Source: Laguncularia racemosa (Eukaryota; Streptophyta; Magnoliopsida; Myrtales; Combretaceae). Taken from it: a stretch of DNA of 64,000 nt. Below are positions 1 through 12,000 of this stretch, piece after piece. Position numbers and translations under genes: made by a program. The notes below the pieces were generated by a model that did not search any database, had not been told where the DNA came from, and saw nothing but the letters and a program-made list of their open reading frames with translations. The first letter of the stretch is position 1. Every line of letters begins with the position of its first letter. The stretch lies in the NCBI GenBank assembly GCA_037954665.1, contig JBBMOL010000091.1, positions 2,604,001-2,668,000 on the forward strand, written 5' to 3'.

Positions 1-309
1 ATCATGGGACCATTTTTGCACAAAAAAATTGGATGCTATCAGTGATGCACTAGCAAATGTTAGGAGTGTGGTTTTCATGGTAAAAGTATAGGAGTAATGA
101 AATGAATATCATGATTTGCTAGTTACATAAATAATTAGATTGTGAAATGATTGAATTGGTGTTGCGAAAGATTTTGTCCAATGCAAATGGTGCAATTTCT
201 GTGAACTTCTCTCTGTATGGAAATAAAATATGGTATTTCCACTTAGCTGCACCTTTCCTTTGTAACATTTTTTGATGAAAATATGAGAGAAAATGTGTTC
301 CTGTTACAG

Positions 310-1122
310 AAATTCATTGAGGATGAAATGGAAAAGGTTAAGGGATTTGCAAAAGAGTCAACTGTTTCTTTCAGAGAAAGGCTAAAGATCGTGGCGGGTA
401 TCGTCAATCCTGAGGATCTCAACTTGAGTTCTGCTGAAAGAAAACTCATCCAGGCTTACAATGAGAAACCTGTTCTTTCACGACCTCAGCACAACTTCTA
501 CAAAGTAATAGCACTATTAAACTCTCTTTAAGTGAATCATTGCTATGTTGATTGCTGATTGAAATATATCTAATACTCGCACTCAATGTAGGGGGCCAAT
601 TATTTTGAGATTGATTTGGATATTCACCGGTTCAGCTTTATAGCAAGGAAGGGTTTAGAAGCATTTCGAGAGCGCTTGAAAGATGGAATAGTTGATCTTG
701 GCCTTACCATTCAGGTATTTCTCGCAGACTGCCCTACTTTTCCAGTGTAATTTAGTGCAGCAGCTCAAAACTTTCATATATCTAATTTCAGTTATGTTTG
801 GATTAGTGTAATGCATTGCATGTATAAAAATATGTTCTGCATGGGTCATTATTACTAAAATAGTACTATATGTGCACGATTGTGCATTTATAATTTAAAA
901 TAATGACTTCACATACTTATAAAAAAAAAAAAGAAAAAACTTATGACTTCACATTTTGCCATTTTATCTTCTGACTTAAGCTCATTCTTGAATCACTTGA
1001 ATAAACAGGCACAAAAGCCGGAAGAACTTCCAGAGCAAATGCTGTGCTGTGTTAGACTGAGCAAGATCGATTTCATTGATCACGGCCAAATACCCACATT
1101 GATGGCAGTCGATGATGATTGA
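310..1122 (+). CDS. DUF1336 / EDR2 C-terminal-type protein, last three exons (partial)
   Basis: I read three exons: 310-504 (65 codons), 592-714 (41) and 1009-1122 (36 codons plus TGA). All junctions are GT-AG in phase 0, so the frame runs without a break for 142 residues; the start lies left of the window. The acceptor CAG at 307-309 is preferred over the ATG at 283 because upstream codons do not fit the family. Motifs seen are NYFEIDLDIHRFSFIARKGL, then FRERLKDGIVDLGLTIQ, then PEELPEQMLCCVRLSKIDF. These match what I know of the plant DUF1336 domain (ENHANCED DISEASE RESISTANCE 2 C-terminal; CW14-like proteins). EDR2 itself also has PH and START domains, but I cannot see whether this one does. 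The molecular role of this domain alone is not established. The end (IPTLMAVDDD) looks natural and nothing is broken. Confidence 0.88.
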
Positions 1123-2372
1123 AAAGAACGCAGATTTGATGCCGTTTGAAGGTACTGACTGCCATCATTAGCACTCAAATATTGTGTCCATGATTTACAG
1201 CCTTCCTGCCAAGGTTGCAGGGCCTGTCTTCTAACAAAAGAGAATCGAGAAGAAATTAATATACAAAGTCACGTAAATAGAGGCATGCCTATTATGCCCC
1301 CCCCCCCCAAAAAAAAAAAAGAAAAGGCATGTCTATCCCTTATGTTGAAATTATCACTTCACAAAATATTAACCCCAAAAAATCCCTGTATTCTATCTGT
1401 GTAAGTTGGAGTATTTCTTGTAATCTATGTCCCTCTGGATCATTAAGAGGATCCTGGATTTCTTGTAATCTATGCCCCTCTGGATCATCAAGAGGATCCT
1501 TATTCCTGTGGATTCAGTTCTACCTTTGCCGATGTAACTTTAAACAGAGTCAAGTTGTGATTCATGCTGCATAAATATTCTATAAACCTGAATTCTCATC
1601 AACGACTCTGTTTGGAATACAGTATATGTTCGATTTTCTGTGAATGTTTTGTCCCCTGCCTGATCAAATACCTATAAGGTTGCATTCTGGTATGGAATTG
1701 AAACTTTTGGCATTTAATCGTTTGGAATTGTCTATCCTGACATGGTCAAACTAGAACTTGGTTATGGGTACGTTGGCAGGAAGATACATATAGGAAAATC
1801 CTAGACCTAATTTCGTGTTTGTGGGGCAATGAATTTTTGCTCCTGGAATTCGAACCCAACATTTCGATTCAAAATGGTCTTACTTATTGGGACATTTACA
1901 TATCATCACTGCAGAGATTTTATTTGCATGATTGAATTTCCTGTTGTTTATGTCAACAACATGCAAATGGGCTTATGAGGATTTATATATAAAGTTAAAA
2001 GAGTCTGCTATCCCAACTATTTAAGGTAGTGTACTTAATAGTATAAAAAGTACTAGAAAGTATAGAATAAGAAAAAATATAATAGTATAACTCTTTTGAA
2101 CCATGTTTGATATGTATTGTATTGGATAAAGATTTTTTGTGATTACTATTTAAATAAAAAAAGTATTGTACTAAACATGATATATAAAATATTGAATAAG
2201 AATTTTTGTGTTTTTTTTCAAATGAATTTGATTTTTGTATCATATTTTAGATGATATAAATATAAGTATTTTGTTTAGTATTTTATAATCATTTTTTTCA
2301 ATAACTAAGAAAATATGCAAATTAAATAAGAAATAAAATATTTTATTTAGTACAATATCATAAATTTATAAA
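1123..2372. other. 3' flank of the DUF1336 gene, no further gene seen
   Basis: AT-rich sequence with a C-run and A-run at about 1299-1320. It probably includes the 3' UTR of the gene upstream. The short ORF at 1329-1574 lies over a small tandem duplication and has no recognisable domain. Confidence 0.5.
1413..1500. repeat. Two-copy tandem repeat, 45-bp period
   Basis: A block starting ATTTCTTGTAATCTATG and ending AAGAGGATCCT occurs at 1413-1455 and again at 1458-1500, with two or three substitutions. It lies in the likely 3' UTR. Confidence 0.8.
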
Positions 2373-2636
2373 AACCAAACGATATTTTAAGAGATCTCTA
2401 CAGAAACCATGTTATTAAAAGAGCACAAACATAAAACCAATGCTCTCCAAATACTAAATTAGATTGAAGCCAAACGAAATCTTAAGAGATCTCTACAAAA
2501 ACCACACAAAACCAATGCTCTCCAAATACTAAATTAGACTAAAGCCAAACAATATCTTAAGAGAACTCTACAAGAACCGTGTTATTGAAAGAGCAAACAT
2601 AAAATCAATGCTCTCCAAATACTAAATTAGACTGAA
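2373..2636. repeat. Three-unit tandem repeat, 74-95 bp units
   Basis: Units start near 2374, 2468 and 2542, each with CCAAAC..TCTTAAGAGA and ending CAATGCTCTCCAAATACTAA. The middle unit lacks about 20 bp. The block sits just downstream (in element sense) of the minus-strand LINE tail, so it may be part of that element's 3' UTR; that link is inference. Confidence 0.75.
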
Positions 2637-2679
2637 GTCTCTTAGCAAAGAGATTTATAACACAAATGACTCTTCTAGC

Positions 2680-3860
2680 GACTAATGATTAAGGAAGCAA
2701 ATGTAAGTCGTCCTAATCCCTTCATTCCTTTCCCTCCATATGTAATGGAAGATAGCACTTGCTGCCATATGCAATGTGACACTCGAACCGCAATTTGGGT
2801 TGTTAAAGTAGCCACTATGATCACGGGTTATATGTTCTGCATTCGCAGACCATTTAACTTCCTTTTTAACTGCAGTCTGTATTTCCTTTGCCAAAGCGCA
2901 TTCAAAATTTCACCCAAAAAAATAAAAAAATAAAAGAAAGTGCATTAAAAAACTTGATGGTTGTGATTCTCTTCCTTGTCATTGCACATATAGCAAGAGC
3001 TCGTATATGTTATCCCCAAATCTTTCAGCTTGTTCATGGTATAGTCTTTGTTTTGCAACTAACCAAGCGAAAAAACCATGTCTGGAGATCCGATTCTTGA
3101 AACAAGCAAGACAATGCCATGTAATCCGAGTTCCTTGTCCCTTTGCAAAGATATATAGCCCATCCCGATTGATAAGTTTTTGGTAGTGTGCTCTCCATCT
3201 TAGTCTGTCATCTTGTCGGGTACTTGGAGGTGCAAAATTATTTGAATCTTCCTTGACCAGATCCCAAACTTCTCACGTAGCCGTAGGCCACAACCAAACA
3301 AAGTCACCTATGATTGAGCAAAGTCGGGTTTCTTTTAACCAATTTGAAGAGTAAATCAGTCTTTCACCAATCCAATCAAATAAAGGGCCACTTAGGATGC
3401 CAACCATCACACAAAGATCAATTCTATTGCCATTTGCTACTTCATACTTGAGCAAGGACTTAGCTAGTAGTCTAGCTCGCAAAATTTCTGCCACGTCCTA
3501 GAAGCTTGCACTGGAACTTTAAAATACCAGAAGCTACAGCATTTTAAAAGTTCCAGCTCGTACGCCAAAGGGTATCTATATCACCCACACACTTGCCAAA
3601 TATATTTTAGTTGCACTACTTTACTCCAAGTGAAAGTATTAATAGTTCTCAACCCTCCTTCCTTCTTGGCTTACAAACTTCCTCCCAACTTACCTTCGCG
3701 TTGAATTTTAGTTCATTATTTTTATTCCAAAGGAATCTCTTTAAATTAATTGTCAATTCCTCGAGAATGAAGTTGGGCATAGCAAAGATAAGAATGACAA
3801 TGTACTTGGGAGTGAAAATTTAAAGAAAGAAAAAGTCGTTTGAAACAAGTCTAACTCAAA
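2680..3860 (-). pseudogene. LINE (L1-type) ORF2 C-terminal relic, RT tail plus zf-RVT
   Basis: Read on the minus strand in shifting frames, the segment gives in order: an end-of-RT stretch (ILIFAMPNFILEELTINLKRFLW, then NAKVSWEEVCKPRRKGGLRT), a zone like the RT-to-zinc-ribbon linker (KSLLKYEVANG, GPLFDWIGERLIYSS), then the zf-RVT tail (HMAASAIFHYIWRERNEG). This is the order in the C-terminal third of plant L1-type LINE ORF2, an endonuclease/reverse transcriptase that copies its own RNA into genomic nicks. Stops and frameshifts are common and no endonuclease or catalytic RT motif is present, so this is a dead, 5'-truncated copy. It abuts the copia relic at 3875 head to tail. Confidence 0.8.
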
Positions 3861-3874
3861 TATATAAGATGAAA

Positions 3875-4703
3875 AATTTGAATGAGGTAGATATAATATT
3901 GGTATTAAAGTATTGAAGTATAGTTGGGGCATTGTGTTGATTCAACCTCATTATGTTGAGAAAATTTTTGAAAAAATGAAATACTTAGTAAATAAAGAGT
4001 ATTCTTTGACTTTTTATGATCCTCATTTCAAGCTAGTGTGACATTTGGATAGAGTAGTGGTATAATTAGAATATGTCAAAACTAGCAAGAGTTTGATGTA
4101 TACTTCATATTGCACTAGTTCAATATTGCTTATACTATGTGGAATTTGCTAAGATATAACGATAATCCTAGTACGAAGCAGTAGAAAGCTATATTTATAA
4201 CTTTTGGATATTTGAAGAAAATCAATTTAGATTGATCCATAGTAACTTTCCAACTTACTAAAAGGTTTTTCATATGTAAATTGGATAATAAGTGCTAACA
4301 ATAGAATCTTAACATCAGTAGGGCATATGAGAAATGGATGTGTATCTTACATTCTACTATGGATGCTAAGCTTATAGCACTTGCTATAGGTGATAAAGAA
4401 GCAAGATGATTGAGAAATTTGTTTATGAAAAAAGAGTTGTGGCCATAATCCATGTTAGTTCATTTTAGTTTTTTTTGGAGTGAAGCCATAATATCTCAAG
4501 CCATAGAATGAGATTTATATTAGAAAGTTTATCTATATAGGATTGTGACATGAATATATTAGAAAGATTATAATGAATGGAGTTATAATCATTACTTATG
4601 TTAAGACTAGTAATAACTTAATAGATCATCTAAAAAAGGGAATATCCAAAAAATCTTGTTAAGGTTAGTGTTGCTAAGATGGGTCTAAAACTCTATGGTT
4701 GAT
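3875..4703 (+). pseudogene. Ty1/copia RT-RNase H relic
   Basis: Plus-strand translation, with many stops and frame changes, gives pieces matching the C-terminal half of a copia polyprotein in the right order: the end of RT (QPHYVEKIFEKMKYL), the linker to RNase H, the STMDAKLIALAIGDKEA stretch (family form STMEAEFIAL), LRNLFMKKELWP, and a final NLIDHLKKGISK followed by VAKMGLKLYG (family form SRGMGLK). The catalytic YVDD of RT lies upstream and is absent. The copy is heavily decayed and much older than the copia element at 22-56 kb. Confidence 0.8.
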
Positions 4704-6000
4704 AATGATAGGAACCTACTTTGATTTTACACATCACCAATTCTCTACGTTCAAGAAGTAAAAAATAAATCACTGTAACTTGTTGTACTATAACTACTAC
4801 AAGTTAAAAGATAATGATAGGATAGGACATAATTACTTGAATATAATACTGACACCACTCCTCGAAAAGGTTTAAAGAGTTTACTTTTGAAATTATTCAA
4901 AAAATTAGGGTGATTGCATGGTTATGAACACATTATTACGAATATTTAAAACAATTAGCTACTTACCATCATGTTGCATTATAGTAGGGACTAGTTCAAA
5001 TTTAATGATACTATTCTTTAAGAATAATCATAGAAATACTTTGTGTAAGTAGATAATTGGCAATCTAATAGGAGAATGTTAAAATCGATTGCCAATTACG
5101 TTTTTGAAATTTAAACTAAGTGATTAAGAAGTCCAATATTTAGCTAAGTAGTACCAATGTTGATTGTGAGCTAAGAGGGAAGAGTTACAAGGTGTTTAAG
5201 ATTCATCAAGATCACTAATAAAAGTTGTTTGGACGAACTCATTTTGTGAACAAAAAAATAAAAAACTTGTCAAAGAAAAAAGTTAGTTTTATTTAATAAT
5301 TTCTAACTCTATAAAACATTGGGCTTTAAAGAGTTGCACCTTTTGATCAAATATTTAAAGCTTTAAGTATTTAAGTCATGGCCATTAATGATTTAGGATC
5401 TAGATTAGTTTATAATTGATCCAAATCTAATCTAATGGCTAAAGATTCAAATTTTAAAGAATATGACTTTTGAGAAGAGTTGCCTTCTTGCAAAGATGCA
5501 TAAGATATTTAGATGTGTTGCTTCTCATCTTACTTTGATTTTTACCTAAGTTTTCAATTATTTCTTACTGTGTCTCTAAACTTACATCTAGCATAATACA
5601 TCTTATCTTTATTCATAAGTGTGGTTTGATATTTGAATAATTGTTGCTCATGTATCAAGACTTAATTATATTATAGAAGAATTCCGCATCCAATTTTCCA
5701 TGACACTTTATATCAGAGGCGTAAATTATTTAAGGAAAACGATAATATTTGAGTTTCTAAGTCTTAAATTTTGTTCATTCACTAAGTCAAATTTACATTC
5801 TTAACATCATATATACATAAGCACTTCAAAAGTTATTCAAGAGTATCAAGTTAATTTAATCTCATAATACATCTAAGCTTAGCATTAGAAAGTAGAGAGA
5901 GATACTATGATAAAGTGTTCTTTGATATATATAAGGATAATCTATATGTGAGGAGATAACAAGTGGCCCCCTTAACTAAAGGATCATGATTATTTGGATC
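4704..6000. other. AT-rich tail of the copia relic, possible decayed LTR
   Basis: No gene seen. A TATA-like CTATAAAACA near 5310 and a TATATCAGAGGC block at 5709-5720, close to the tRNA-iMet primer-site consensus TGGTATCAGAGC, suggest a decayed LTR and leader. No LTR pair can be drawn. Confidence 0.3.
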
Positions 6001-7239
6001 TAACTGCTGCAAAATAATCACACCGACCACTATCATAAATATATCCAATCATTCTTACCTATTCTACCTACCAAAAACACTAACTCTAAACACTCACAAA
6101 CACTTGACAATGGACTTTAGTCTTGGACCTCAAGAAACTGAACCATTTCAATTAAGTTATTAGTGGTATGTAAATTCAGGTACCAAACAATTTCTTTATG
6201 ATATTCTCTCACACTTGGTCAAGTGATGTCACTATTACATCTTGAACCTTGTTTACTCGATTGTATTTTGTTTTTCTTCATTTGGTTTAGGTTTCCAACA
6301 AGCAATCATCTTCCCTTTTCTTAGTAATGATATTCATTGATAGTTCTATATCTCTAATTGGTAGAAGGCATTGCTTTATTATGGGCCTCTTTACCATCTA
6401 CTTAAAATTTATTGATCCGTCCTAATTCACTCTTCTCTAATAGGACTTCCTCATAAGCCTCCCTCACAAAGGTGAATCTTTCACCAAATTCCCTTCTTCT
6501 TGCTCCCTCTCAAGTGATATTAATCTAATTGTCTTATCCTCTTCTATGATTTGTATTTGCTATAATGGACTTTGTTGCATGACCCATCTTCTTAGTCACT
6601 AGGATTACATAATTTGGACTCCATTGAGCAAGCAAATATAATTGGATTGAGGAACAATAATGACATCGACCTTGAAAAGGTTCCATTCCAATGACAAACT
6701 CAACAATATTGATAAAAGCTACCTTTGTCATTTTCTTCAATCACTAGTTATATTAAAAACTTGAAAAAATTAACTTTTAGAATCAAGTTTAAATAGAGAA
6801 TCAAACTTTTAAGTAGTAAAAATAAAGAATTAACGATACGTTAACTAATTTCCTATTATGGCTCAATTTTAAACTATTTAGTATAATATTGAAACTTTAT
6901 TTAAAATATTTAAAAATTTGATTTTTTATTTTAATTATTTGATATAATATTAATAATTTATTTTAATATATAAAAATTTAATCATCTATCTAAACTTTAT
7001 CTCAAATGCTTTTACTCATTATTTTCCCACAAAAACCGTCCATATAATATTATCTTTTATAGGGCCTTATCTTCGCCCTTTTCCCTGTATTATATTACCC
7101 TGAAAATACTGTTTTATGGGTTTCCTTATATTAGTGGCCTGTTACAAGCGATGTATAATATTATTTTTATAGTATGCGGTCTTTGGTATGATTTACTAGA
7201 TATTACTTTATAGTTCCCATAGTGAAAAATATAATTAAC
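6001..7239. other. AT-rich spacer, nothing recognised
   Basis: Only short ORFs in random frames; the longest, at 6534-6740 on the minus strand, shows no known domain. I see no RNA gene or repeat structure here. Confidence 0.5.
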
Positions 7240-7499
7240 ATATAAAAGCGACCGAAAATATTAACATAAAAAAAAATCTTTTTTTTTTTTTAACAAAATC
7301 AAAAGTTCAGGCTTTTGCCATCGTAAATAATCACAGAGCACATTAACAAAAAAATGCACGATGGTACCACCAACAGTTACGGGCCGTAACCGGTTCGCTC
7401 GTCCAACGGATTGCAAAATAGCCGGTCTATTAATCCGGTCCATCCTTCAACCTTTTAAGTCGCGCAACGGAGTCCAGGTAACTTCTCTGTTCAGCTTTT

Positions 7500-7515
7500 A
7501 GGGTTAGGGTTTTCC
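7500..7515 (+). promoter_or_regulatory. Telo-box-like motif
   Basis: TAGGGTTAGGGTTTT carries the plant telo-box (AAACCCTA on the other strand) in tandem. Telo-boxes are common just after the transcription start of plant translation and ribosomal genes. It is followed by a CT/CA microsatellite (7560-7600), a layout typical of a plant 5' UTR, but no downstream coding exon was found. Confidence 0.45.
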
Positions 7516-7559
7516 GACCGAAACTCTGTGGTTGCAGATGAAGTTAGAAGCTGTGTTGC

Positions 7560-7601
7560 TCTCTATCTCTCTCTCTCACACACACGCACACACACAGACA
7601 T
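7560..7601. repeat. (CT)n/(CA)n microsatellite
   Basis: CTCTATCTCTCTCTCTC runs into CACACACACGCACACACACAG. It is a simple sequence repeat in a GC-richer island. Confidence 0.9.
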
Positions 7602-7621
7602 AGAGATATGGAAAAGTGAAG

Positions 7622-7766
7622 GCGCCTAAGGCCGAGCGCTTCCCTCTTGAAAAATGGGGTGGCGTGGTATTCCACGGGAGAGGTTCTTGAAATCGTGGCG
7701 CACACTTGTGCGTTAGGCGCATATCAGCTTTGTGGGTACCTTGGCCGCTACTCTGCTCTAGTTTTT
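7622..7766 (+). ncRNA. Possible structured RNA, unassigned
   Basis: Four nested or adjacent helices can be drawn: GCGCCTAA 7622-7629 with TTAGGCGC 7713-7720; CCTCT 7643-7647 with AGAGG 7679-7683; CGTGG/CCACG with a TATT loop at 7663-7676; CGCACA/TGTGCG at 7699-7712. A T6 run at 7761-7766 could end a Pol III transcript. The region is clearly GC-richer than its surroundings. I cannot match it to U3, 7SL, RNase P, RNase MRP or telomerase RNA from memory, and no plant upstream element (RTCCCACATCG) is visible. It could simply be the 5' exon of a lost gene. Confidence 0.25.
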
Positions 7767-7800
7767 TGCAGCTCTAGCGAGGGGTTCGCCCTACATTCAT

Positions 7801-9093
7801 TATTTTACACCATTTCTTCTTCGTCCTTTTTTTATTTTAATTTTTTTTGGTCTGTTCTATTATTTTCTGATTAAATTCTCTTCGATCGGTAACCATATTG
7901 ACTAATTTTACCTATTATGTTTTATAGTTTTCGACCATATTTCAATTTTCAGGAACAATTTTTTCCCTGATTTATTAGATTTTTTTTTCAGTTCCACATA
8001 TCTTTTACAACATATCTACGTTATTCATTTGTTTAAGTACATAATTTGAGATTAGCTCCGTCAATGAAAATGTTACATTATTGTCGGAATGAACAAGCAT
8101 GGTTATTAAAATCATAAGTTTACTCCTACAAATCTCAAAGTTCTACCATTTTATGAGATCAAAATGGATGCGAAATCTTTGAAGTTTATTGTTACTCCCG
8201 ATAAAATTATTATGAGTTTTATTAAGATGTTTTTCAGGGATTACCGACGAACCCTATTTCTAAGAGGCAGGAAAGGAAATATGTAAATTTTTTTCTTTCG
8301 TTCTTTCTTTCTTTCTTTTTCATTGAAAAAAGAATAATGATGTTTGAAGGATTGTAAAATGAAGAATGAGATAAAGATGTCGACATGGTGCATTTCATGC
8401 GTGTTTAAAGCAGCAGCACAACGATTTCGCATAAACTAAACTATGTAATTGAAAAACGAAATGCAGACACTAAATGCAAAATGTGATAACTGTGATGTAC
8501 TTTTTAGCTATCAAAACCCTTGCTGTATATTCTGTAGTGGTAACCCTAAACCTGCAACTTTCCTTCCTTCTGATGTATCACAAATTGGGTTAGAGTGGAT
8601 TTGTGCATTTCCATTGCTATATAAGATGAGCAATGATGAGAAATTTAGAGAGCTAGAGTGGGTTTGTGTATTACCATTGCTATGGTCTATTTGAATCCTG
8701 ATCAGTCAATGGGAACAAACATATACTAATAATGGATATATACATCTCATTGAAAGAACAGAAACAAATACAAACAACATCATCCTAGAGGAGTTGTCTA
8801 TCCAAACATTTTGATACATTCGGTTCGCATTGATATGAAGTGTGAATATAACATATGATGCCTAACTATTTAGTATACAGAAACTGATACATCATGCATT
8901 ATGCAGAGGCCCAAATGCAGCTCAAGTGATGTGTTGATTCCAGATTATGAGCCGATGTATAGCTGCAATAATCATTCTTATCCTCTAAAAGACCAATTTC
9001 CAGATCGCTTCCAAAGCAAATTCCAATTAGTTAGAGACCTCGAATCCAACTAGGAACCATATAATACCCCGTGCGATTATGTACAGCAGCAGT
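7801..9093. other. Intergenic stretch and 3' flank of the WRKY gene
   Basis: No gene recognised. An ORF at 8449-8694 on the plus strand contains two copies of a 31-bp block (8588-8618 and 8650-8680), which explains its apparent internal repeat. About 8700-9093 is likely the 3' UTR and downstream region of the minus-strand WRKY gene. Confidence 0.45.
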
Positions 9094-12000
9094 TTACACT
9101 GCTATTTGCTCATCTTTAAGCTGTAGTACTGCTGGCCTTTGGTTACTATCAAAATCCATTCCCCTGAGCAGTGGGTGCTTTTGAGCAACTACCTTATGTG
9201 GCACTTGGACAGTGCTGCTAGTCCCACCACCTCTAGCAGCAGGGACACTGTGATTATGCTTTCCCTCGTACGTAGTTATGACAGCTTTGGGATCTGCTGC
9301 AGCCCTTTCGACATGCTTCCGGACAGTGCATCCAGCATAGGTGCATTTGTAATAGCTCCTGGAAAAATATGGACTCCACTAGTGTTAGTGCAATCCTCTT
9401 ATCAAGTTAATTAAAGCACCTTGAAAGCAATAGGAAACTAGAGCCAACCAAAAGCTTACAACTTAGAAAACCTAATTTTCAAGTTTACTGAGACAAAGAT
9501 TAAGACAAGTATAGCACAGGATGTTTATAGAAACATTTTTTGTAATGTGTAACTAACCGAAAAGAAAAACAAGTCATTGTGGTTTAGCAAAAAGTGAAAT
9601 GAACAATTTTCTAAGGGTTTAGAAAAACACGTCTCAATTCAAACTGTTTGCTTTGAGTTGGAGAACAAACTCAACTCATAAAAATTGAAGGAAAAAAAGG
9701 GCGGTTAAAATCACATATGGTGATCATGACTAAATTTTCTAAATATATTGTAAAAAACTCAATGGCTTGGTTCAAAATGACAAGTTTATGCTGAGGAAAC
9801 AAGACGTTCAAAATGGCAAGTTTATATTCTTGAAACAAGACATCAGTATGTTTATATAGAAGCAAAAATCATGTGCAGTGCACACAAAACATAAGTTATG
9901 TAACTTACATTCCAACCTGCCAAGAATTCTTATTTTGTCAAATATAAAATGGAATGACTTCGGTTTTCACAAATTAATGTTCTCCTTTTATTTAATGCTT
10001 TATCTAAGCACTGTACTTAAAAAGCAAAAGGGAGGGTTTTTCCTCATACACTAAAGATCTTATCCATACTAAGTACCAAATAATATCTTCCCATCATCCT
10101 TCAATAAGTTTTATTATTATTCTGCTACATGATTGCCATTAATGAGAAAGTTTCACATCATGATCTTGCTGAATTAGCATATGAAGAAACATGATGGGGC
10201 CAGCTTTGTACAAAAGGATTTCATTTATGACCAATCCATACTTTATTCGTTTTATAACACTGAACTTACCATTGACAAGTTTCACGCTCACTCGTTTCTT
10301 TCTATTGTCAAGAGATAATAAATCAAAGCATTATTATAGAAAGATGGCACTACTTTTCATCTCTTCCACATAGTTGAGCCCACGTAAGGGTAGCCTAGCA
10401 GTAAGAGGATGATATTTTTTTGTGGGTCCAATGAAGTCCTACATTTGCTTTTTCACTAGGAGAAACATGGACAAAAAACCTGGAGGTGCTTTTACAAGGT
10501 TCCTCCCCAAAGGAGGGAGGGGTTCCAATGGCTCTGCCATCCCTAAGTTCCCGAATTTCAATAAAAAATAAAAAATAAAGAAGAAGAGGAGCTCAAAGTA
10601 ACTTCTATTCAACTTGAACTAATAAATTCACTAGCTAAGAAGTATCGTATCTTCGCATGAGTTCTAAATGCTACTGCATAGTTCTAGTAGCATGAATTCA
10701 GGTAAGACCTAATATTTTTCTTCCAACTATGCTGTATTCATTTTTGTCGAAACCAAAATTAAACATGGTAACAAGCACCAAACAGTTGTTTGCAACACTC
10801 CATAATCTCATAGAATTCATTAAGTACTAAATTTCCTGCTTTTCCCCTTTACATGTTATAAATTTCAGTTCATATTTTAACACATATTCCTAATCTCGCA
10901 CACAACTGTGTCATAAAAAATCCCGTAAAAAAGCTCCATTTATTTGTTAAATTCCACTCCAAGAGCAAGTTAAAGCTAACACAAGCAGTTCAATTCACCA
11001 CCATTACTACAGCAAGCATTGACCAACCCAACATGCATAACGAATGGAGTTTTTTTAGGTGACTTTTTGCGAGAGACAAGAATTTACAAAAAAAAAAAAA
11101 AAAAATTTAAGACAGACATGATGACCTTCATGTAAAAAATGACAAACCTTGGATGTGGATTTCCTTTGACCACTTTCTGCCCATACTTCCGCCATCTGTA
11201 ACCATCATCCAACAGATCAACTTCACTTCTTGTCTGCACTATAATCTTTGGTTCTGTTATTGACTTGTGTGACAGAACAACTTCAAGCTGTTTATCATCT
11301 TTCCTGAACTCCAAAGAAAGATATCTTTCAAACAAGAATAAAAAATATTCCTTGCAAACACCAGAGAAAAGGTTATGCTAAATGGGGGGGAGGGAAAGTT
11401 TATAGTTTTGTGCAATTTCAGCTTTTAAAACTTGCCTTCTCTTGGGGTCAGGTTCTTCATCATCAACAGTATTTTCTTCCCCTCCTGCTTCAGCACCATT
11501 AACTTCCTCAGGGTCAATCGATCCACTCCTATACATCTGCATTGCTTGCACAGACTCGTTAGTTCTCCCTTCTGCATACTCCATTTCTTTTGACTGGTCA
11601 ACTGATGGTGCTTGATGCTGCCAGCCAACTTCAGGCTTTACCTGAGAGTCTGTGTCTCCCTTAAAACTGCCACTATCTTTAGCACGCCTACTAGGTTGAG
11701 GCATTTCATGGTTGTGCTGGCCTCTATAAATAATCTCGGTTATTCGACCTTCAGGAGAGCGCTCAACCTTCTTTTTCACTGGACAATTCAAGTGCGTACA
11801 CTTGTAGTAGCTCCTTGGAAATTCACTGCCCTTGACCTGTTTCTGACCATATTTACGCCAGTTGTAGCCATCCTCAGCAGGTTTATCGACAACAGGAGCA
11901 GGAACTTCTTGTTGATGACTGGAATTAGAGAAATCAGATGACTCAGCCATAGAAGGGTCAGGTACTGGGGGTGGCATCTGCATTTGAGAAGCTTCAGTGG

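Noticed and set aside
2685..3100. Plus-strand ORFs at 2685-3100
   Set aside because: Antisense of the LINE zf-RVT tail.
6534..6740. Minus-strand 68-codon ORF
   Set aside because: No recognised domain in an AT-rich spacer; length is within chance.
7647..7874. Plus-strand 75-codon ORF over the GC island
   Set aside because: Ends in a T-run-encoded Phe-rich tail; helices rather than codons seem to shape the region.
11336..11433. Reading WRKY exon 2 straight on into VLKAEIAQNYKL
   Set aside because: That tail is intron 2; the second WRKY domain follows in phase only if the GC donor is used.
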